Below are positions 8,801 to 16,252 of a stretch of 64,000 nt of DNA, one piece after another (positions within the stretch are counted from its first letter, which is position 1; the number at the start of each line of letters is the position of its first letter). The notes below the pieces were generated by a model. That model saw only the letters and a list, made by a program, of their open reading frames with translations, was not told the DNA's origin and ran no database searches. Made by a program: the position numbers and the translations under genes. The DNA lies in NCBI RefSeq assembly GCF_937898475.1, contig NZ_CALEJS010000032.1, positions 124,001-188,000 of the forward strand, given 5' to 3'. This DNA is from an uncultured Chitinophaga sp. Lineage in GTDB: Bacteria > Bacteroidota > Bacteroidia > Chitinophagales > Chitinophagaceae.

Positions 8801-9042
8801 GGCCTATCCTTATGACCACCATCGCGATGGTAGTGGGCATGATACCCATGGCCAGCGGCCTGGGTGAAGCCGGTGATCAGACAGCGCCGCTGGGCCGCGC
8901 CGTAATTGGCGGCCTGATCGCTTCCACATTTGCCACCCTGCTCATATTACCGCTGATATTTGCCTGGGCGCGGGAGAAAGCGGGCACCCGGTCAGTTTCG
9001 CTGGACCCGGAAGATGTGAACAGTCAATACTATTATCAATAA
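5818..9042 (+). CDS. RND-family efflux pump permease
   Basis: A 1074-residue inner membrane proton-driven antiporter. Features: N-terminal transmembrane helix (about 10-28), periplasmic porter loop, a block of transmembrane helices from about 335, a central amphipathic segment (490-545), a second helix and porter loop from about 550, and a final helix block from about 895. The proton relay position in helix 4 reads VDES (Asp400-Glu401) where AcrB has Asp407-Asp408. The gene overlaps the outer membrane factor by four bases and is followed after five bases by the adaptor gene. Acriflavine/multidrug (AcrB-like) and metal (CusA-like) subfamilies share this layout; the VDES variant is closer to divergent Bacteroidota pumps than to either, so substrate stays open. 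Confidence 0.95.
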   Translation: MNLIRIALQKPISVLVIVIGLLFFGINSMRDIRIDIFPDLNLPAIYVSQPYGGMSPQQMEGFISTNYQNLFLYVTGIKAIETKNIQGLTMLKLTFYEGTNMAQAAAEVTAMANRAFSSMPSGTQPPFIIRFDASTLPIGQLALSSPTRSNNELQDLAMTVVRPSFSRVAGLTSPAAFGGNNRTVVIRVDPVLMRSHHLTPDQIVAAVKDNNQISPAGNVRIGDVTYLTPSNTVIRQIKDFENIPLLMGSGPSVYLRDVARVEDGADITSSYAVINGKRSVYMPVIKTANASTWSVVKNLKAALPDIQQLLPEDVKVIFEFDQSRYVVNAVKSLISEGVIGAVLTGLMVLLFLGDRRSALIVIITIPVSIIIGVMGLRLAGQTINIMTLSGLALAIGILVDESTVTIENIHQHLEMGKPKAKAIWDACKEIAFPKLLILLCILAVFAPSFTMKGVPRSMFLPLSLAIGFSMIASYLLSQTLVPVLSNWILKPEKFSRHHVKASSATGSKTDAYIEKELHYEQEHVQQISRFERFKLRFMSRLEKLMLRRKPVTIIYLAGIVAIVVVCFSVIGRDILPKLNNGQFQLRLKAREGTRLERSETMLLDAVAVLKEVAGEKNIDITSSFIGTHPSSYSTSPIYLFMAGPNEAVMQVNLKEDYKVNMDDFKERLRKRIHYRMPDVKMSFEPIDLTDKVMSQGAATPIEVAVMGKNLEQSKPFAQKLLAEMKKIPYLRDVQIVQPLNYPAIRINIDRERAGQLGVSITEIAKSLTAATSSSRFTEKNNWLDEKNATAYFVQISIPENEMSSMNDMAAIPISKDRTRPLLGDVATLQPDTVAGEYDRVGAVRIISIGANVHKQDLGQASNDVDAAIQRAGEPPRGIKVEKRGLTQLLDETLGSLQSGLLVAAVVILLLLAANFQSFGVALVVVSAIPAVLAGSLIMLLLTGSTLNLQSYMGMIMSVGVSVANAVLLVTNAEKLRMENGNALRSAMESVSIRLRPILMTTIAMVVGMIPMASGLGEAGDQTAPLGRAVIGGLIASTFATLLILPLIFAWAREKAGTRSVSLDPEDVNSQYYYQ

Positions 9043-9047
9043 CAACA

Positions 9048-10157
9048 ATGCAACAAACTACACATACATATCTGTGCCTGATCGGTGCGCCGCTGCTGAT
9101 GATGATGGCGTCCTGCAACGGGTCTCACGCGGAAGAGGAAACGAAGGAGGTGCAGACGGCTGTGCAGGTTAAAACGCTGGTACTGCAAAAGAGCCGGCTG
9201 GAAAATTCGCTGAAGCTGCCGGGAGAGATCAAGCCCTTCCAGTTTGCAGACCTCTACGCTAAAGTGAACAGCTATGTGAAAGAGGTGCAGGTAGACCTGG
9301 GCAGCCAGGTAAGCAAGGGACAAATACTGGCCACACTGGAAGCGCCTGAAATGAACAGCCAGCTGCTGGGCGCCCGGTCCCGTTTGCACACCCGCGAAGC
9401 CGTGTTCAGGGCCAGTAAGGCTAACTACGAAAGGCTGCTGCGTACCAGTAAAGTGCCCGGTACCATATCTCCCAACGACCTGGACCTGGCCCTTTCTAAA
9501 ATGAGTGCAGACAGCGCAGAACTGCTGGCCGCCCGCTCTGCCTACCAGGAAGTGCAACGCATGCTGGACTACCTGGTGATACGCGCCCCCTTCAGTGGTG
9601 TGATCAGCCAGCGTAACGCGCATCCCGGTACGTATGTGGGCCCCGGAGCCAGGAGCGCAGAGCTGCCGATGTTCCGCCTGGAAGAGCAGTCTAAACTACG
9701 TTTGGCCGTAGCCGTACCCGAAGTATATACAGGCGGTCTGCAGCAGGCGGGAGAAGTGCGCTTTACCGTAAGATCACTCCCCGGCGATACCTTCAGGGCC
9801 CGTGTAGCACGTGTGGCCGGGAGCCTGGACACCAGACTGAGAACAGAAACGCTGGAAATGGACATCAGCAATAAGGATAAGCAACTGCTGCCCGGTATGT
9901 ATGCAGAAGCGCTGCTGCCCCTGCCCGGGAAACAGGATGTATATGTAGTGCCTAAAAGCGTGATCGTAAGCAATTCAGAAAAAGTCTTCGTGATCAGGAT
10001 AGTTAACAATCAATCCAGGTGGGTGCCTGTAACGCGCGGCAATGAATACAACGGAATGGTAGAGATATTCGGTGGGCTCAATGACCAGGACGTACTGGTA
10101 AAAAACGCCAGCGACGAGATCAAGGAAGGCACCCCCTTACAGGCAGTAAAAGAATAG
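9048..10157 (+). CDS. RND efflux periplasmic adaptor (membrane fusion protein), lipoprotein
   Basis: A 369-residue adaptor. The N-terminus ends in a lipobox (MMASC, Cys23), so it is probably anchored by lipid to the inner membrane. It has the usual order of half barrel-sandwich (LGSQVSKGQILATLE, about 85-99), helical hairpin (105-165), second lipoyl half (VIRAPFSGVISQ near 180), beta-barrel and membrane-proximal domain. It closes the outer membrane factor-permease-adaptor operon; the more common order puts the adaptor first. A terminator follows at 10200. Confidence 0.94.
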   Translation: MQQTTHTYLCLIGAPLLMMMASCNGSHAEEETKEVQTAVQVKTLVLQKSRLENSLKLPGEIKPFQFADLYAKVNSYVKEVQVDLGSQVSKGQILATLEAPEMNSQLLGARSRLHTREAVFRASKANYERLLRTSKVPGTISPNDLDLALSKMSADSAELLAARSAYQEVQRMLDYLVIRAPFSGVISQRNAHPGTYVGPGARSAELPMFRLEEQSKLRLAVAVPEVYTGGLQQAGEVRFTVRSLPGDTFRARVARVAGSLDTRLRTETLEMDISNKDKQLLPGMYAEALLPLPGKQDVYVVPKSVIVSNSEKVFVIRIVNNQSRWVPVTRGNEYNGMVEIFGGLNDQDVLVKNASDEIKEGTPLQAVKE

Positions 10158-10199
10158 TTAAGCAGAAGAATTTAAGGATGGCAGCTTTACAAAAAAGGG

Positions 10200-10227
10200 A
10201 AGGCCCTGGCACAAGCCGGGGCTTTTT
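10200..10227. terminator. Bidirectional terminator between efflux operon and TA relic
   Basis: An 11-bp stem with two wobble pairs (AAGGCCCTGGC 10200-10210 with GCCGGGGCTTT from 10215, loop ACAA) is followed by a short T-run on the plus strand and by TTCCCTTTTTT on the minus strand. Confidence 0.75.
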
Positions 10228-10234
10228 AATATTA

Positions 10235-10342
10235 TTATTCGAGGTCAACTATATTAATTTCATCAGTGATGAGCATCTTCAGCGCTTGATGAATACTTGA
10301 TTTTAGAAAGTCCCACATAACCCGGTTATCGCAGAGCAGCAT
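10235..10342 (-). pseudogene. Remnant of a DUF5615-like toxin gene
   Basis: A 35-residue frame. Its start MLLCDNRV resembles the beginning of DUF5615 PIN-like toxins (usually MKxLxDxxLP), and its end (FLKSSIHQALKMLITDE then INIVDLE) resembles the C-terminal helix and strand of that family. The whole middle, about 70 residues with the acidic catalytic positions, is absent, as if deleted. It overlaps the end of the DUF433 relic by 17 bases, as antitoxin and toxin genes often do. The similarity is judged by eye only. Confidence 0.45.
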
Positions 10343-10499
10343 GGATATCATCTCTTTCCAACATTGGATGCTGTTCCAGTACCTCATCCTCCGTCATCCC
10401 GTTAGCCGGCATTTCAGGGATATCGCCTACAGGAAACCGCATACAGCGTATGGTTGGCTTCCCGCCCAATAAGCCGGGCTTAAGCGTGATACGTTCCAG
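10326..10499 (-). pseudogene. DUF433 antitoxin-like relic without a start codon, in frame behind mgtC
   Basis: Directly after the TGA of the MgtC-like gene, in the same frame, 57 codons read ERITLKPGLLGGKPTIR, then MRFPVGDI and MTEDEVLEQHPMLERDDIHA, a clear DUF433 protein (COG2442, a winged-helix antitoxin partner of DUF5615). The usual starting Met is missing: the first codon is CTG and the one before it is the TGA. The family normally continues a few residues past ALR. It is most likely a decaying gene or is only translated by reading through the TGA. Confidence 0.65.
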
Positions 10500-11186
10500 T
10501 CACATCGCCGCAAAATTTACCGACTGCACACCTTCCAGCTTCCTCAACTCATCTATCGCCCCCATGATCTTCTGCTGTACTGTAGATTTATCCAGCACAA
10601 TCTCCATCTCTTCCATCAGCTCTTTATCATGCTGTATAAGGGTGATCTCGCCAATGGCAACGCCATGATCTTCCAGTAACAGGGAAACGTCTTTTACCGA
10701 CAGTGCGGCGTGCTGAAAATGAATACGGATACTGAGGTCTTTCTTATCTGTACTGAAAAACCGGGTCTCTATCTTTTTTACACCGATAAGTACAAGCAGG
10801 GTAATGAAGGTAGTGGCTACAGCCGCCGCATACATGCCGCCGCCTACTGCCAGGCCGATAGCGGCAACCGTCCATAGACCAGCGGCGGTGGTAAGGCCGT
10901 ATATGGCCTTGCGTTTCCTGAAAAGAATAGTGCCGGCGCCTATAAAGCCAATGCCGCTGATCACCAGCGAGGCTATACGAGAGGGATCGAGGATCACCCC
11001 ATCATGTCCGAGTATATCATCAAAGCCGAAGGAAGAAACGATCATGGCCAGCGTGGAACCCAGGCATACCAGCATATGGGTACGTAAACCAGCGGCCCAT
11101 TCCAGCTTTTCGCGGTCTATTCCTATGAGGCCTCCTAATATGGCAGACAGCAACAGGCGTAGAATGATCTCATAAGTGCTTAACAT
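10500..11186 (-). CDS. MgtC/SapB-family membrane protein
   Basis: A 228-residue protein with an N-terminal membrane part of four to five helices (residues 5-140; signatures GGLIGIDRE and GIGFIGAGTI) and a C-terminal cytosolic ACT-like domain (about 150-228). The family includes virulence factor MgtC, which modulates F1Fo-ATPase and phosphate or magnesium homeostasis; most members have no known job. It ends with TGA followed in frame by a DUF433 relic. The gene sits 37 bases after batC on the same strand. Confidence 0.9.
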   Translation of the reverse strand: MLSTYEIILRLLLSAILGGLIGIDREKLEWAAGLRTHMLVCLGSTLAMIVSSFGFDDILGHDGVILDPSRIASLVISGIGFIGAGTILFRKRKAIYGLTTAAGLWTVAAIGLAVGGGMYAAAVATTFITLLVLIGVKKIETRFFSTDKKDLSIRIHFQHAALSVKDVSLLLEDHGVAIGEITLIQHDKELMEEMEIVLDKSTVQQKIMGAIDELRKLEGVQSVNFAAM

Positions 11187-11223
11187 GGTTTATGCAGTTT
11201 ATGAATAAACCATTACAAATAGA

Positions 11224-11946
11224 CTACCAATCTTTTTCTACACGTACCTGCTGACCTTTGGCTTTTTTCAGTTTGTCCTGGAGTTTTTTCTCTTCCTGGT
11301 TCAGGGCCTGTAACAGGCGTTCAGCTTCTTCCCTGTCCAGTTTGCTGGGCTGGGACTGAGGCTTGTTCTGGTCCTGCTGTTCCTTGTCTTTATCCTGTTG
11401 CTGGTCCTGTTTGTTCTGTTTGTCTTTGTTCTGATCCTTGTTCTGCTCCTGTTTTTTCTTGTCCTGCTTATCCTTGTTATCTCCGCCGCCGCCCTGCTGT
11501 TGTTTCTTCAGCATGGCCTGCGCGTATGCCAGGTTGTAGCGGGCTTCTTCGTCGGCAGGGTTCAGTTTCAGTGCCTGTTTATAGGATTTGATGCTCTCTT
11601 CCCATTTCTTGGCCTCCATGTAGGTATTGCCTATGTTGTAATTGGCGTCGCTTTTGGTGGTTTTGTCGGCAGCTATTTTAGCACTGTTGGCATATTGTGT
11701 ACGTGCCGCATCAAATTTTTTCTGACCGTACAGGGAGTTACCCAGGTTATAATGCCCTACGTCTGACTGCTGGTTCTGTTGCAGGGCCTTTTTATAGTTG
11801 GCCTCCGCATCGGTAAACTGCTGTTTCTGATACAGCTCGTTGCCCTTGCGGATGTACTTTTTGCCGCTCTGCGCAAATGCTCCGGCGCTGATAGCCAGGA
11901 ATGCGCCAAGGGCCAGTATACGATATGTTATTGTAGATCGCTGCAT
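11224..11946 (-). CDS. batC: BatC-like periplasmic TPR protein
   Basis: 240 residues: signal peptide (1-25, ends AFAQ), three to four TPR units (about 27-140; for example NIGNTYMEAKKWEESIKSYK), then a long charged stretch made almost only of Lys, Gln, Asp and Asn (about 150-200) and a basic C-terminus. It starts two bases after the stop of the VWA gene, so the two are co-translated. In Bacteroidota Bat (aerotolerance) loci the TPR protein BatC follows the VWA protein BatB. The low-complexity linker is probably disordered. BatA, BatD and BatE are not in this window. Confidence 0.85.
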   Translation of the reverse strand: MQRSTITYRILALGAFLAISAGAFAQSGKKYIRKGNELYQKQQFTDAEANYKKALQQNQQSDVGHYNLGNSLYGQKKFDAARTQYANSAKIAADKTTKSDANYNIGNTYMEAKKWEESIKSYKQALKLNPADEEARYNLAYAQAMLKKQQQGGGGDNKDKQDKKKQEQNKDQNKDKQNKQDQQQDKDKEQQDQNKPQSQPSKLDREEAERLLQALNQEEKKLQDKLKKAKGQQVRVEKDW

Positions 11947-11948
11947 GA

Positions 11949-12977
11949 TTATTCTTTAACGAGGGTGACCACTTCTTCTTCCTTGCTGCGTTTTACTTCC
12001 GGGATAAAGAATTCTGCCACGATCAGGATCAGGCAGGCGGCCAGGAAGTAGTAAAAATAACTATTATAGTCTGTAAAGATATTTTCTCCGAATTCTTTCT
12101 GTTCCATCCCGTCTATCTTGCTAACAATGGTATTAACCACTTCTTCGGTATTATTATCCAGGTGGGTGTATACCCCTTTACCTGCGGAAGCTACGGCTTT
12201 CAGCTCTGTTTCGTTCAGTTTGGAGATGATCACATTACCTTCCTTGTCTTTCTTCGGACCACCCGTCTCAGGGTCGGGCAGGGGAGATCCGTTGGGAGAG
12301 CCTACGCCTACGGTGCTGATCACCACGCCGTCTTCAAAGGCGGCCCTGGCTTTCTGCAGGGAGCCGGCGTCATGATCTTCCCCGTCAGAGATCAGTACAA
12401 GGGCTTTATGTTTGCGTTCTTTCTTGTTGAAGGCATCGTGGCTTACCTGAATAGCCTGGGAGAGGGCAGTACCCTGGGTGGGGATCATGTCCGGGCTCAC
12501 AGTGCTGAGGTACATCCTGGCGGCAGAGTAGTCAATGGTCAGCGGCATCTGGAGGTAAGCATTACCTGCAAATACCACCAGGCCTACACGGTCGTTATCC
12601 AGTTTGTCCATCAGTTTGGTAATAAGCTGTTTGGCGCGGGTAAGGCGGTCTGGCTTCACATCGCCGGCCAGCATACTTTTACTTACGTCCAGGGCAATCA
12701 CCACATCTACCCCTTTGCGGGTGATCTTATCCATACGGCTGCCTTTCTGCAAATTGGCCAGGCCAACTACCCCCAGGAAGAAGGCAAAGAACAGCAGGAA
12801 GAACTTCAGTACAAATAAGCGGCGGCTATAGCCCAGGAAGAGCTTTTCCACCAGGGCAGGGTCGCCCAGCTTGCGGATAGAGCGGCGTTTCCACCAGGAA
12901 ACACTGATAAATGCCAGCTGCAGCACCAGCAGCAATACGAGGCCCCATAAGTATTCACTATGCTGAAAACGTAACAT
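11949..12977 (-). CDS. batB: BatB-like von Willebrand factor A membrane protein
   Basis: Started at the ATG at 12977 (MLRFQHSEYLWGL), 342 residues. A longer frame opens at a GTG at 13004, but a TATATTTG promoter element lies inside that extension, which decides for the ATG. Layout: two N-terminal membrane helices (about 8-25 and 50-70), a VWA domain (about 80-290) with the metal-ion-dependent adhesion site DVSKS, and a C-terminal membrane helix (about 305-325). The VWA domain faces the periplasm and should bind a partner through a divalent metal. Pairs with the TPR gene downstream. Distinction from BatA is by neighbourhood and is less sure. Confidence 0.87.
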   Translation of the reverse strand: MLRFQHSEYLWGLVLLLVLQLAFISVSWWKRRSIRKLGDPALVEKLFLGYSRRLFVLKFFLLFFAFFLGVVGLANLQKGSRMDKITRKGVDVVIALDVSKSMLAGDVKPDRLTRAKQLITKLMDKLDNDRVGLVVFAGNAYLQMPLTIDYSAARMYLSTVSPDMIPTQGTALSQAIQVSHDAFNKKERKHKALVLISDGEDHDAGSLQKARAAFEDGVVISTVGVGSPNGSPLPDPETGGPKKDKEGNVIISKLNETELKAVASAGKGVYTHLDNNTEEVVNTIVSKIDGMEQKEFGENIFTDYNSYFYYFLAACLILIVAEFFIPEVKRSKEEEVVTLVKE

Positions 12978-12983
12978 ATGGCT

Positions 12984-12991
12984 CAAATATA
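12984..12991 (-). promoter_or_regulatory. batB -7 promoter element
   Basis: TATATTTG on the minus strand, exact TAnnTTTG match, six bases before the ATG at 12977. It rules out the upstream GTG as the start. Confidence 0.6.
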
Positions 12992-13077
12992 AATTTTTTG
13001 CCACGTTTTACAGAGCAGATATACTGGGTTTTAGGAAATTTTAACAGGCATGGGGCCTGCTGCAGGCGGTTTGGGAC

Positions 13078-13899
13078 CTATTTGAGGCCTTTAAAATAGC
13101 CTTCTTCCTCCAGGATGCTTTTCAGGATGTTCAGGCGAACATCGCGCTGGGGGCTTTCCAGGTTCGGGTCTTCAGACTCGATGTTCAGCACAAAAAAGGT
13201 AGGACGCCCGTTCTCTTCCACCCAGCCGGCCAGCCAGCCTATTTTTTTAGGGCCGGCAATACCCCAGCCGGATTTATAGCTCAGTTCGTATTTACCTGTT
13301 TTTTCCATCAGCATGATGGCGCGCACCCATTGCATGGTGCTTTTACGGAAGGGCAGCTGGTCAAAATAGAGCATTTTCACAAAACCCAGCTGCTCATCCG
13401 GGGATATCTGGAGAGAGTTGTCCAGCCAGAAAGTGTCTACCCGGCTGATCTTCATGTTACCGTATTTAATGGAATCCAGCCATTTCTGCATGGTATCCTT
13501 GCCAATGCGGCGGGCTACCTCCTGGAAATAGGGCACGGATGACAGGCGGAAAGCCTGCTGCATGCTCAGATCCTGGTTCCAGGCAGAATCCCCGCGGGTG
13601 ATGCCGTCCCATTTGATCACCATGGCGGTATCCCTGATCACCCCGGTTTCCAGGCCTACCAGGGCATTGAATATCTTAAAAGTGGATGCGGGCAGAAAAC
13701 GTTCCTTGGCCCGGTCCAGGTTATATACCTTGAAAAGGCCCTTGCTGTTGTCATACAGCATAAAGCAGCCTTCCACCTTATACGCGGCAAAGTACTTTTC
13801 CCAGTTCTTTTCCTCTTTTACATTGTTGGGCGCGCAGGCATTGATCAGTATGGTTGCCAGCAGTAAGATCCAGCCGAAACGTTTCATCAGTATAGTCAT
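13078..13899 (-). CDS. Class D (OXA-type) beta-lactamase, lipoprotein
   Basis: 273 residues counted from the ATG at 13899; the ATG four codons later (MKRFGWILLL) is equally good. A lipobox (INAC, Cys22) suggests lipid anchoring. Class D marks are all present: nucleophile motif STFK (Ser72, Lys75, the Lys that is carbamylated), SSV (120-122), YGN (146-148), Trp158 and KSGWG (209-213, the KTG box). The enzyme would hydrolyse penicillins and perhaps other beta-lactams in the periplasm. No integron, insertion sequence or unusual base composition lies near, so it looks like a resident chromosomal gene. A penicillin-sensor role (BlaR-like) is unlikely without a membrane domain. Confidence 0.93.
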   Translation of the reverse strand: MTILMKRFGWILLLATILINACAPNNVKEEKNWEKYFAAYKVEGCFMLYDNSKGLFKVYNLDRAKERFLPASTFKIFNALVGLETGVIRDTAMVIKWDGITRGDSAWNQDLSMQQAFRLSSVPYFQEVARRIGKDTMQKWLDSIKYGNMKISRVDTFWLDNSLQISPDEQLGFVKMLYFDQLPFRKSTMQWVRAIMLMEKTGKYELSYKSGWGIAGPKKIGWLAGWVEENGRPTFFVLNIESEDPNLESPQRDVRLNILKSILEEEGYFKGLK

Positions 13900-13909
13900 T
13901 TGTCGGCTG

Positions 13910-13917
13910 CAAAAGTA
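13910..13917 (-). promoter_or_regulatory. Beta-lactamase gene -7 promoter element
   Basis: TACTTTTG on the minus strand, exact TAnnTTTG match, 10 bases before the first ATG of the beta-lactamase gene. Confidence 0.55.
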
Positions 13918-14060
13918 GTAAATCAGGCAATAGGTTTACGATAAGATTAGGCGCGGCCTTCTGGGCGCCGCCGGCATATTTATGGTAGTTTTTAGGGCGA
14001 TACCATGCAAATACCAGATAGATATCTGGCACAGCCGCTGATATTCCCTATCTTATAAGG

Positions 14061-14115
14061 AAGGGATGAACAAGGGATCAGTAAGGAATCAATAAGGGCT
14101 TATAAAGGAAATATC
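14061..14115. repeat. Five degenerate 11-bp tandem repeats (AAGGRATSANT-like)
   Basis: Consecutive 11-bp units begin at 14061, 14072, 14083, 14094 and 14105: AAGGGATGAAC, AAGGGATCAGT, AAGGAATCAAT, AAGGGCTTATA, AAGGAAATATC. The first four to five bases are constant and the unit length equals about one helical turn. The repeats sit in the 372-base gap between the beta-lactamase and kbl genes, where I see no gene. Confidence 0.6.
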
Positions 14116-14204
14116 TCCTATCAAACATAGAACTGTACAAGGTTTCAGGCTGAAAACCAGTAAAAGGCCGCATGGGATGGGCATGGAGGGGACTAAAGCA
14201 GGAA

Positions 14205-14238
14205 AGCCGGTCAACAGCAGATTGCTGCCTGACCGGCT
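14205..14238 (-). terminator. Terminator hairpin after the kbl gene
   Basis: AGCCGGTCA (14205-14213) pairs with TGACCGGCT (14230-14238), with an inner CAGCA/TGCTG pair. On the minus strand the stem is followed by TTCCTGCTTT; on the plus strand by CCCGTTTT, so it may work in both directions. It lies 34 bases past the kbl stop. Confidence 0.7.
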
Positions 14239-14271
14239 CCCGTTTTAATTGGTTGGCAATATGTTATGCCC

Positions 14272-15471
14272 TTAAGCCAGGGTCTTTTTAATCACGTTCA
14301 GCTCGGTGCCTATCTTGGTAAAGGCGGCAATAGCCTTGTCAAGGTGCTCCTGTTCATGGGCGGCGCTCAGCTGTACCCTGATGCGGGCCTGGCCTTTTGG
14401 CACCACCGGGAAGAAGAAGCCGATCACATACACCCCTTCCTGCAGCAGTTTGTCTGCAAACTGTTGAGCCAGTACGGCATCGTACAGCATTACGGGTACA
14501 ATGGGATGATCGCCGGGTTTGATATCGAAACCGGCTTCGGTCATTTTGGTGCGGAAGTATTGGGTGTTGTACTCCAGCTTATCACGCAGGGCCGTGGTTT
14601 CGCTGAGCATATCCAGTACGGCGATGGAGGCGCCTACAATGCTGGGGGCCACGGAGTTGGAGAACAGGTAGGGGCGGCTGCGCTGGCGCAACATATCGAT
14701 CACTTCCTTACGGCCGCTGGTAAAACCGCCGGATGCACCGCCAAGGGCTTTGCCCAGGGTGCCGGTAATGATATCAATACGGCCCATAACGCCCCGGTAC
14801 TCGTGGGTACCGCGGCCGGTTTTACCCAGGAAGCCGGAAGAATGACTTTCATCGCTCATTACGATGGCGTTATATTTATCGGCGAGGTCGCAGATCTTGT
14901 CCAGCTGGGCAATGGTGCCGTCCATACTGAAAGAGCCGTCTGTAACGATGATCCGGCTGCGGGCGCCCGCTGCTTCCTGCAGTTTGGCTTCCAGGTCGGC
15001 CATGTTATTATGTTCGTAACGGAAACGCTGTGCTTTACAGAGGCGTACCCCGTCTATAATAGAGGCGTGGTTCAGGGCGTCTGAGATGATGGCGTCCTGT
15101 TCGTTGAACAGGGGCTCAAATACCCCGCCGTTGGCATCAAAGGCAGCTGCATAGAGGATGGTGTCCTCGGTGCCCAGGAATTGGGCAATTTTCTGCTCCA
15201 GCTCACGGTGAATATCCTGTGTGCCGCAGATAAAGCGTACACTGCTCATGCCGTAGCCGTGGGTATCTATGGCCTGTTTGGCAGCTGCTATTACCGCCGG
15301 GTGGGAGCTGAGTCCCAGGTAGTTATTGGCGCAGAAGTTCAGCACGGTTTTGCCGCCAACCTGTATCTCGGCCCCCTGGTCGGAGGTAATGATCCGTTCA
15401 TTTTTATACAGGCCGGCCGTTCTGATCTCGTCCAGTTCCTGTTGTAAGCGGGTAATAAATTGCTGGTTCAT
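14272..15471 (-). CDS. kbl: Glycine C-acetyltransferase (2-amino-3-ketobutyrate CoA ligase)
   Basis: 399 residues, the normal length for the alpha-oxoamine synthase family of PLP fold-type I enzymes. It joins glycine and acetyl-CoA to 2-amino-3-ketobutyrate or runs the reverse step of threonine breakdown. Visible residues: PLP-lysine in TLGKALGG (Lys241), His135 in NHASIIDG, and SDESH (207-210). In Bacteroidota a close relative is serine palmitoyltransferase for sphingolipids; the motif set (YEHNNMADLE, GVMGRIDIITGTLGKALGG) favours Kbl but does not exclude another acyl donor. The usual partner threonine dehydrogenase is not adjacent. Confidence 0.9.
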   Translation of the reverse strand: MNQQFITRLQQELDEIRTAGLYKNERIITSDQGAEIQVGGKTVLNFCANNYLGLSSHPAVIAAAKQAIDTHGYGMSSVRFICGTQDIHRELEQKIAQFLGTEDTILYAAAFDANGGVFEPLFNEQDAIISDALNHASIIDGVRLCKAQRFRYEHNNMADLEAKLQEAAGARSRIIVTDGSFSMDGTIAQLDKICDLADKYNAIVMSDESHSSGFLGKTGRGTHEYRGVMGRIDIITGTLGKALGGASGGFTSGRKEVIDMLRQRSRPYLFSNSVAPSIVGASIAVLDMLSETTALRDKLEYNTQYFRTKMTEAGFDIKPGDHPIVPVMLYDAVLAQQFADKLLQEGVYVIGFFFPVVPKGQARIRVQLSAAHEQEHLDKAIAAFTKIGTELNVIKKTLA

Positions 15472-15493
15472 ATACGTTACAATTAAGGAATAA

Positions 15494-15501
15494 CAAAGTT
15501 A
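15494..15501 (-). promoter_or_regulatory. kbl -7 promoter element
   Basis: TAACTTTG on the minus strand, exact TAnnTTTG match, 22 bases before the kbl start. Confidence 0.6.
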
Positions 15502-15764
15502 TGGCATTAAATGTAGGATGATATCCTGATTTCCAGGGCGGAATGGCGGTTGGGGGCGGATTTTTTGACCTGCTTGTAACATTTCAGGATGGCTCTCCGT
15601 CATAATACTATCATTTACCATGGGAAAATGGGAGGGACGGCCGCCGGGGTAACCGTTGATGTGTGTAGCGCAACCGGGCATTAAGCTGCGGCAGTCAACT
15701 GTAAACTGGTTTTTGGTATTCAAGTAATTGTCGGACATTAGCACTAAAATCCCGCAGCAACCGG

Positions 15765-16250
15765 ATGACGGAAAAGGAGTACAATAAATGCGTGGACCTG
15801 TACGCGGACAACCTCTTTCGCTTCATTGTTAAAAACCTTGAACACACTGAAGACGCGAGGGATGTGGTACAGAATGCATTTGAAATATTATGGAAGCACT
15901 GTAGTGACGTCCCTTTTGAAAAGGCGAAGTCATACCTGTTTACAGTAGCGTACCATAATATGATCGATCACGTCAGGAAGGTAAAGCGTATTACCCTGGT
16001 AGATCAGTTCAAAGAGGAGGAGAAGATATCGGAGCAGCGGATCCACAATGCGAAAAATGTACTGGAGCAGGCCCTGAACCGCCTGTCTGAAGTACAACGC
16101 TCCCTGGTATTGCTGAAAGATTATGAAGGTTACAGCTATGAAGAGATCAGCAACATCATGGGCCTGAACCCATCGCAGGTGAAAGTGTACCTGCACCGGG
16201 CCAGGATCCATCTTAAAAACTATCTGATAAAAATGGAAAACGTCATATAA
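15765..16250 (+). CDS. ECF-type RNA polymerase sigma factor
   Basis: 161 residues with sigma region 2 (about 8-75; DNLFRFIVKNLEHTEDARDV and AKSYLFTVAYHNMIDHVRK) and region 4 (about 105-155; YSYEEISNIMGLNPSQVKVY), without regions 1.1 and 3, so an extracytoplasmic-function sigma factor. It is divergent from kbl across a 293-base gap. The next gene starts two bases after its stop and encodes a membrane protein with tandem anti-sigma-like repeats, so a sigma/anti-sigma pair is inferred. The third gene, a beta-barrel protein, may belong to its regulon. Confidence 0.93.
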   Translation: MTEKEYNKCVDLYADNLFRFIVKNLEHTEDARDVVQNAFEILWKHCSDVPFEKAKSYLFTVAYHNMIDHVRKVKRITLVDQFKEEEKISEQRIHNAKNVLEQALNRLSEVQRSLVLLKDYEGYSYEEISNIMGLNPSQVKVYLHRARIHLKNYLIKMENVI

Positions 16251-16252
16251 AG

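Noticed and set aside
13002..13004. GTG at 13004 as the start of batB
   Set aside because: An exact TATATTTG promoter element lies downstream of it at 12984-12991, six bases before a good ATG.
13778..14032. A short minus-strand frame upstream of the beta-lactamase
   Set aside because: It overlaps the beta-lactamase start in another frame, contains its promoter element and has no family-like features.
14061..14115. The 11-bp array as a CRISPR array
   Set aside because: Units are 11 bases, contiguous and degenerate, with no spacers and no cas genes in the window.
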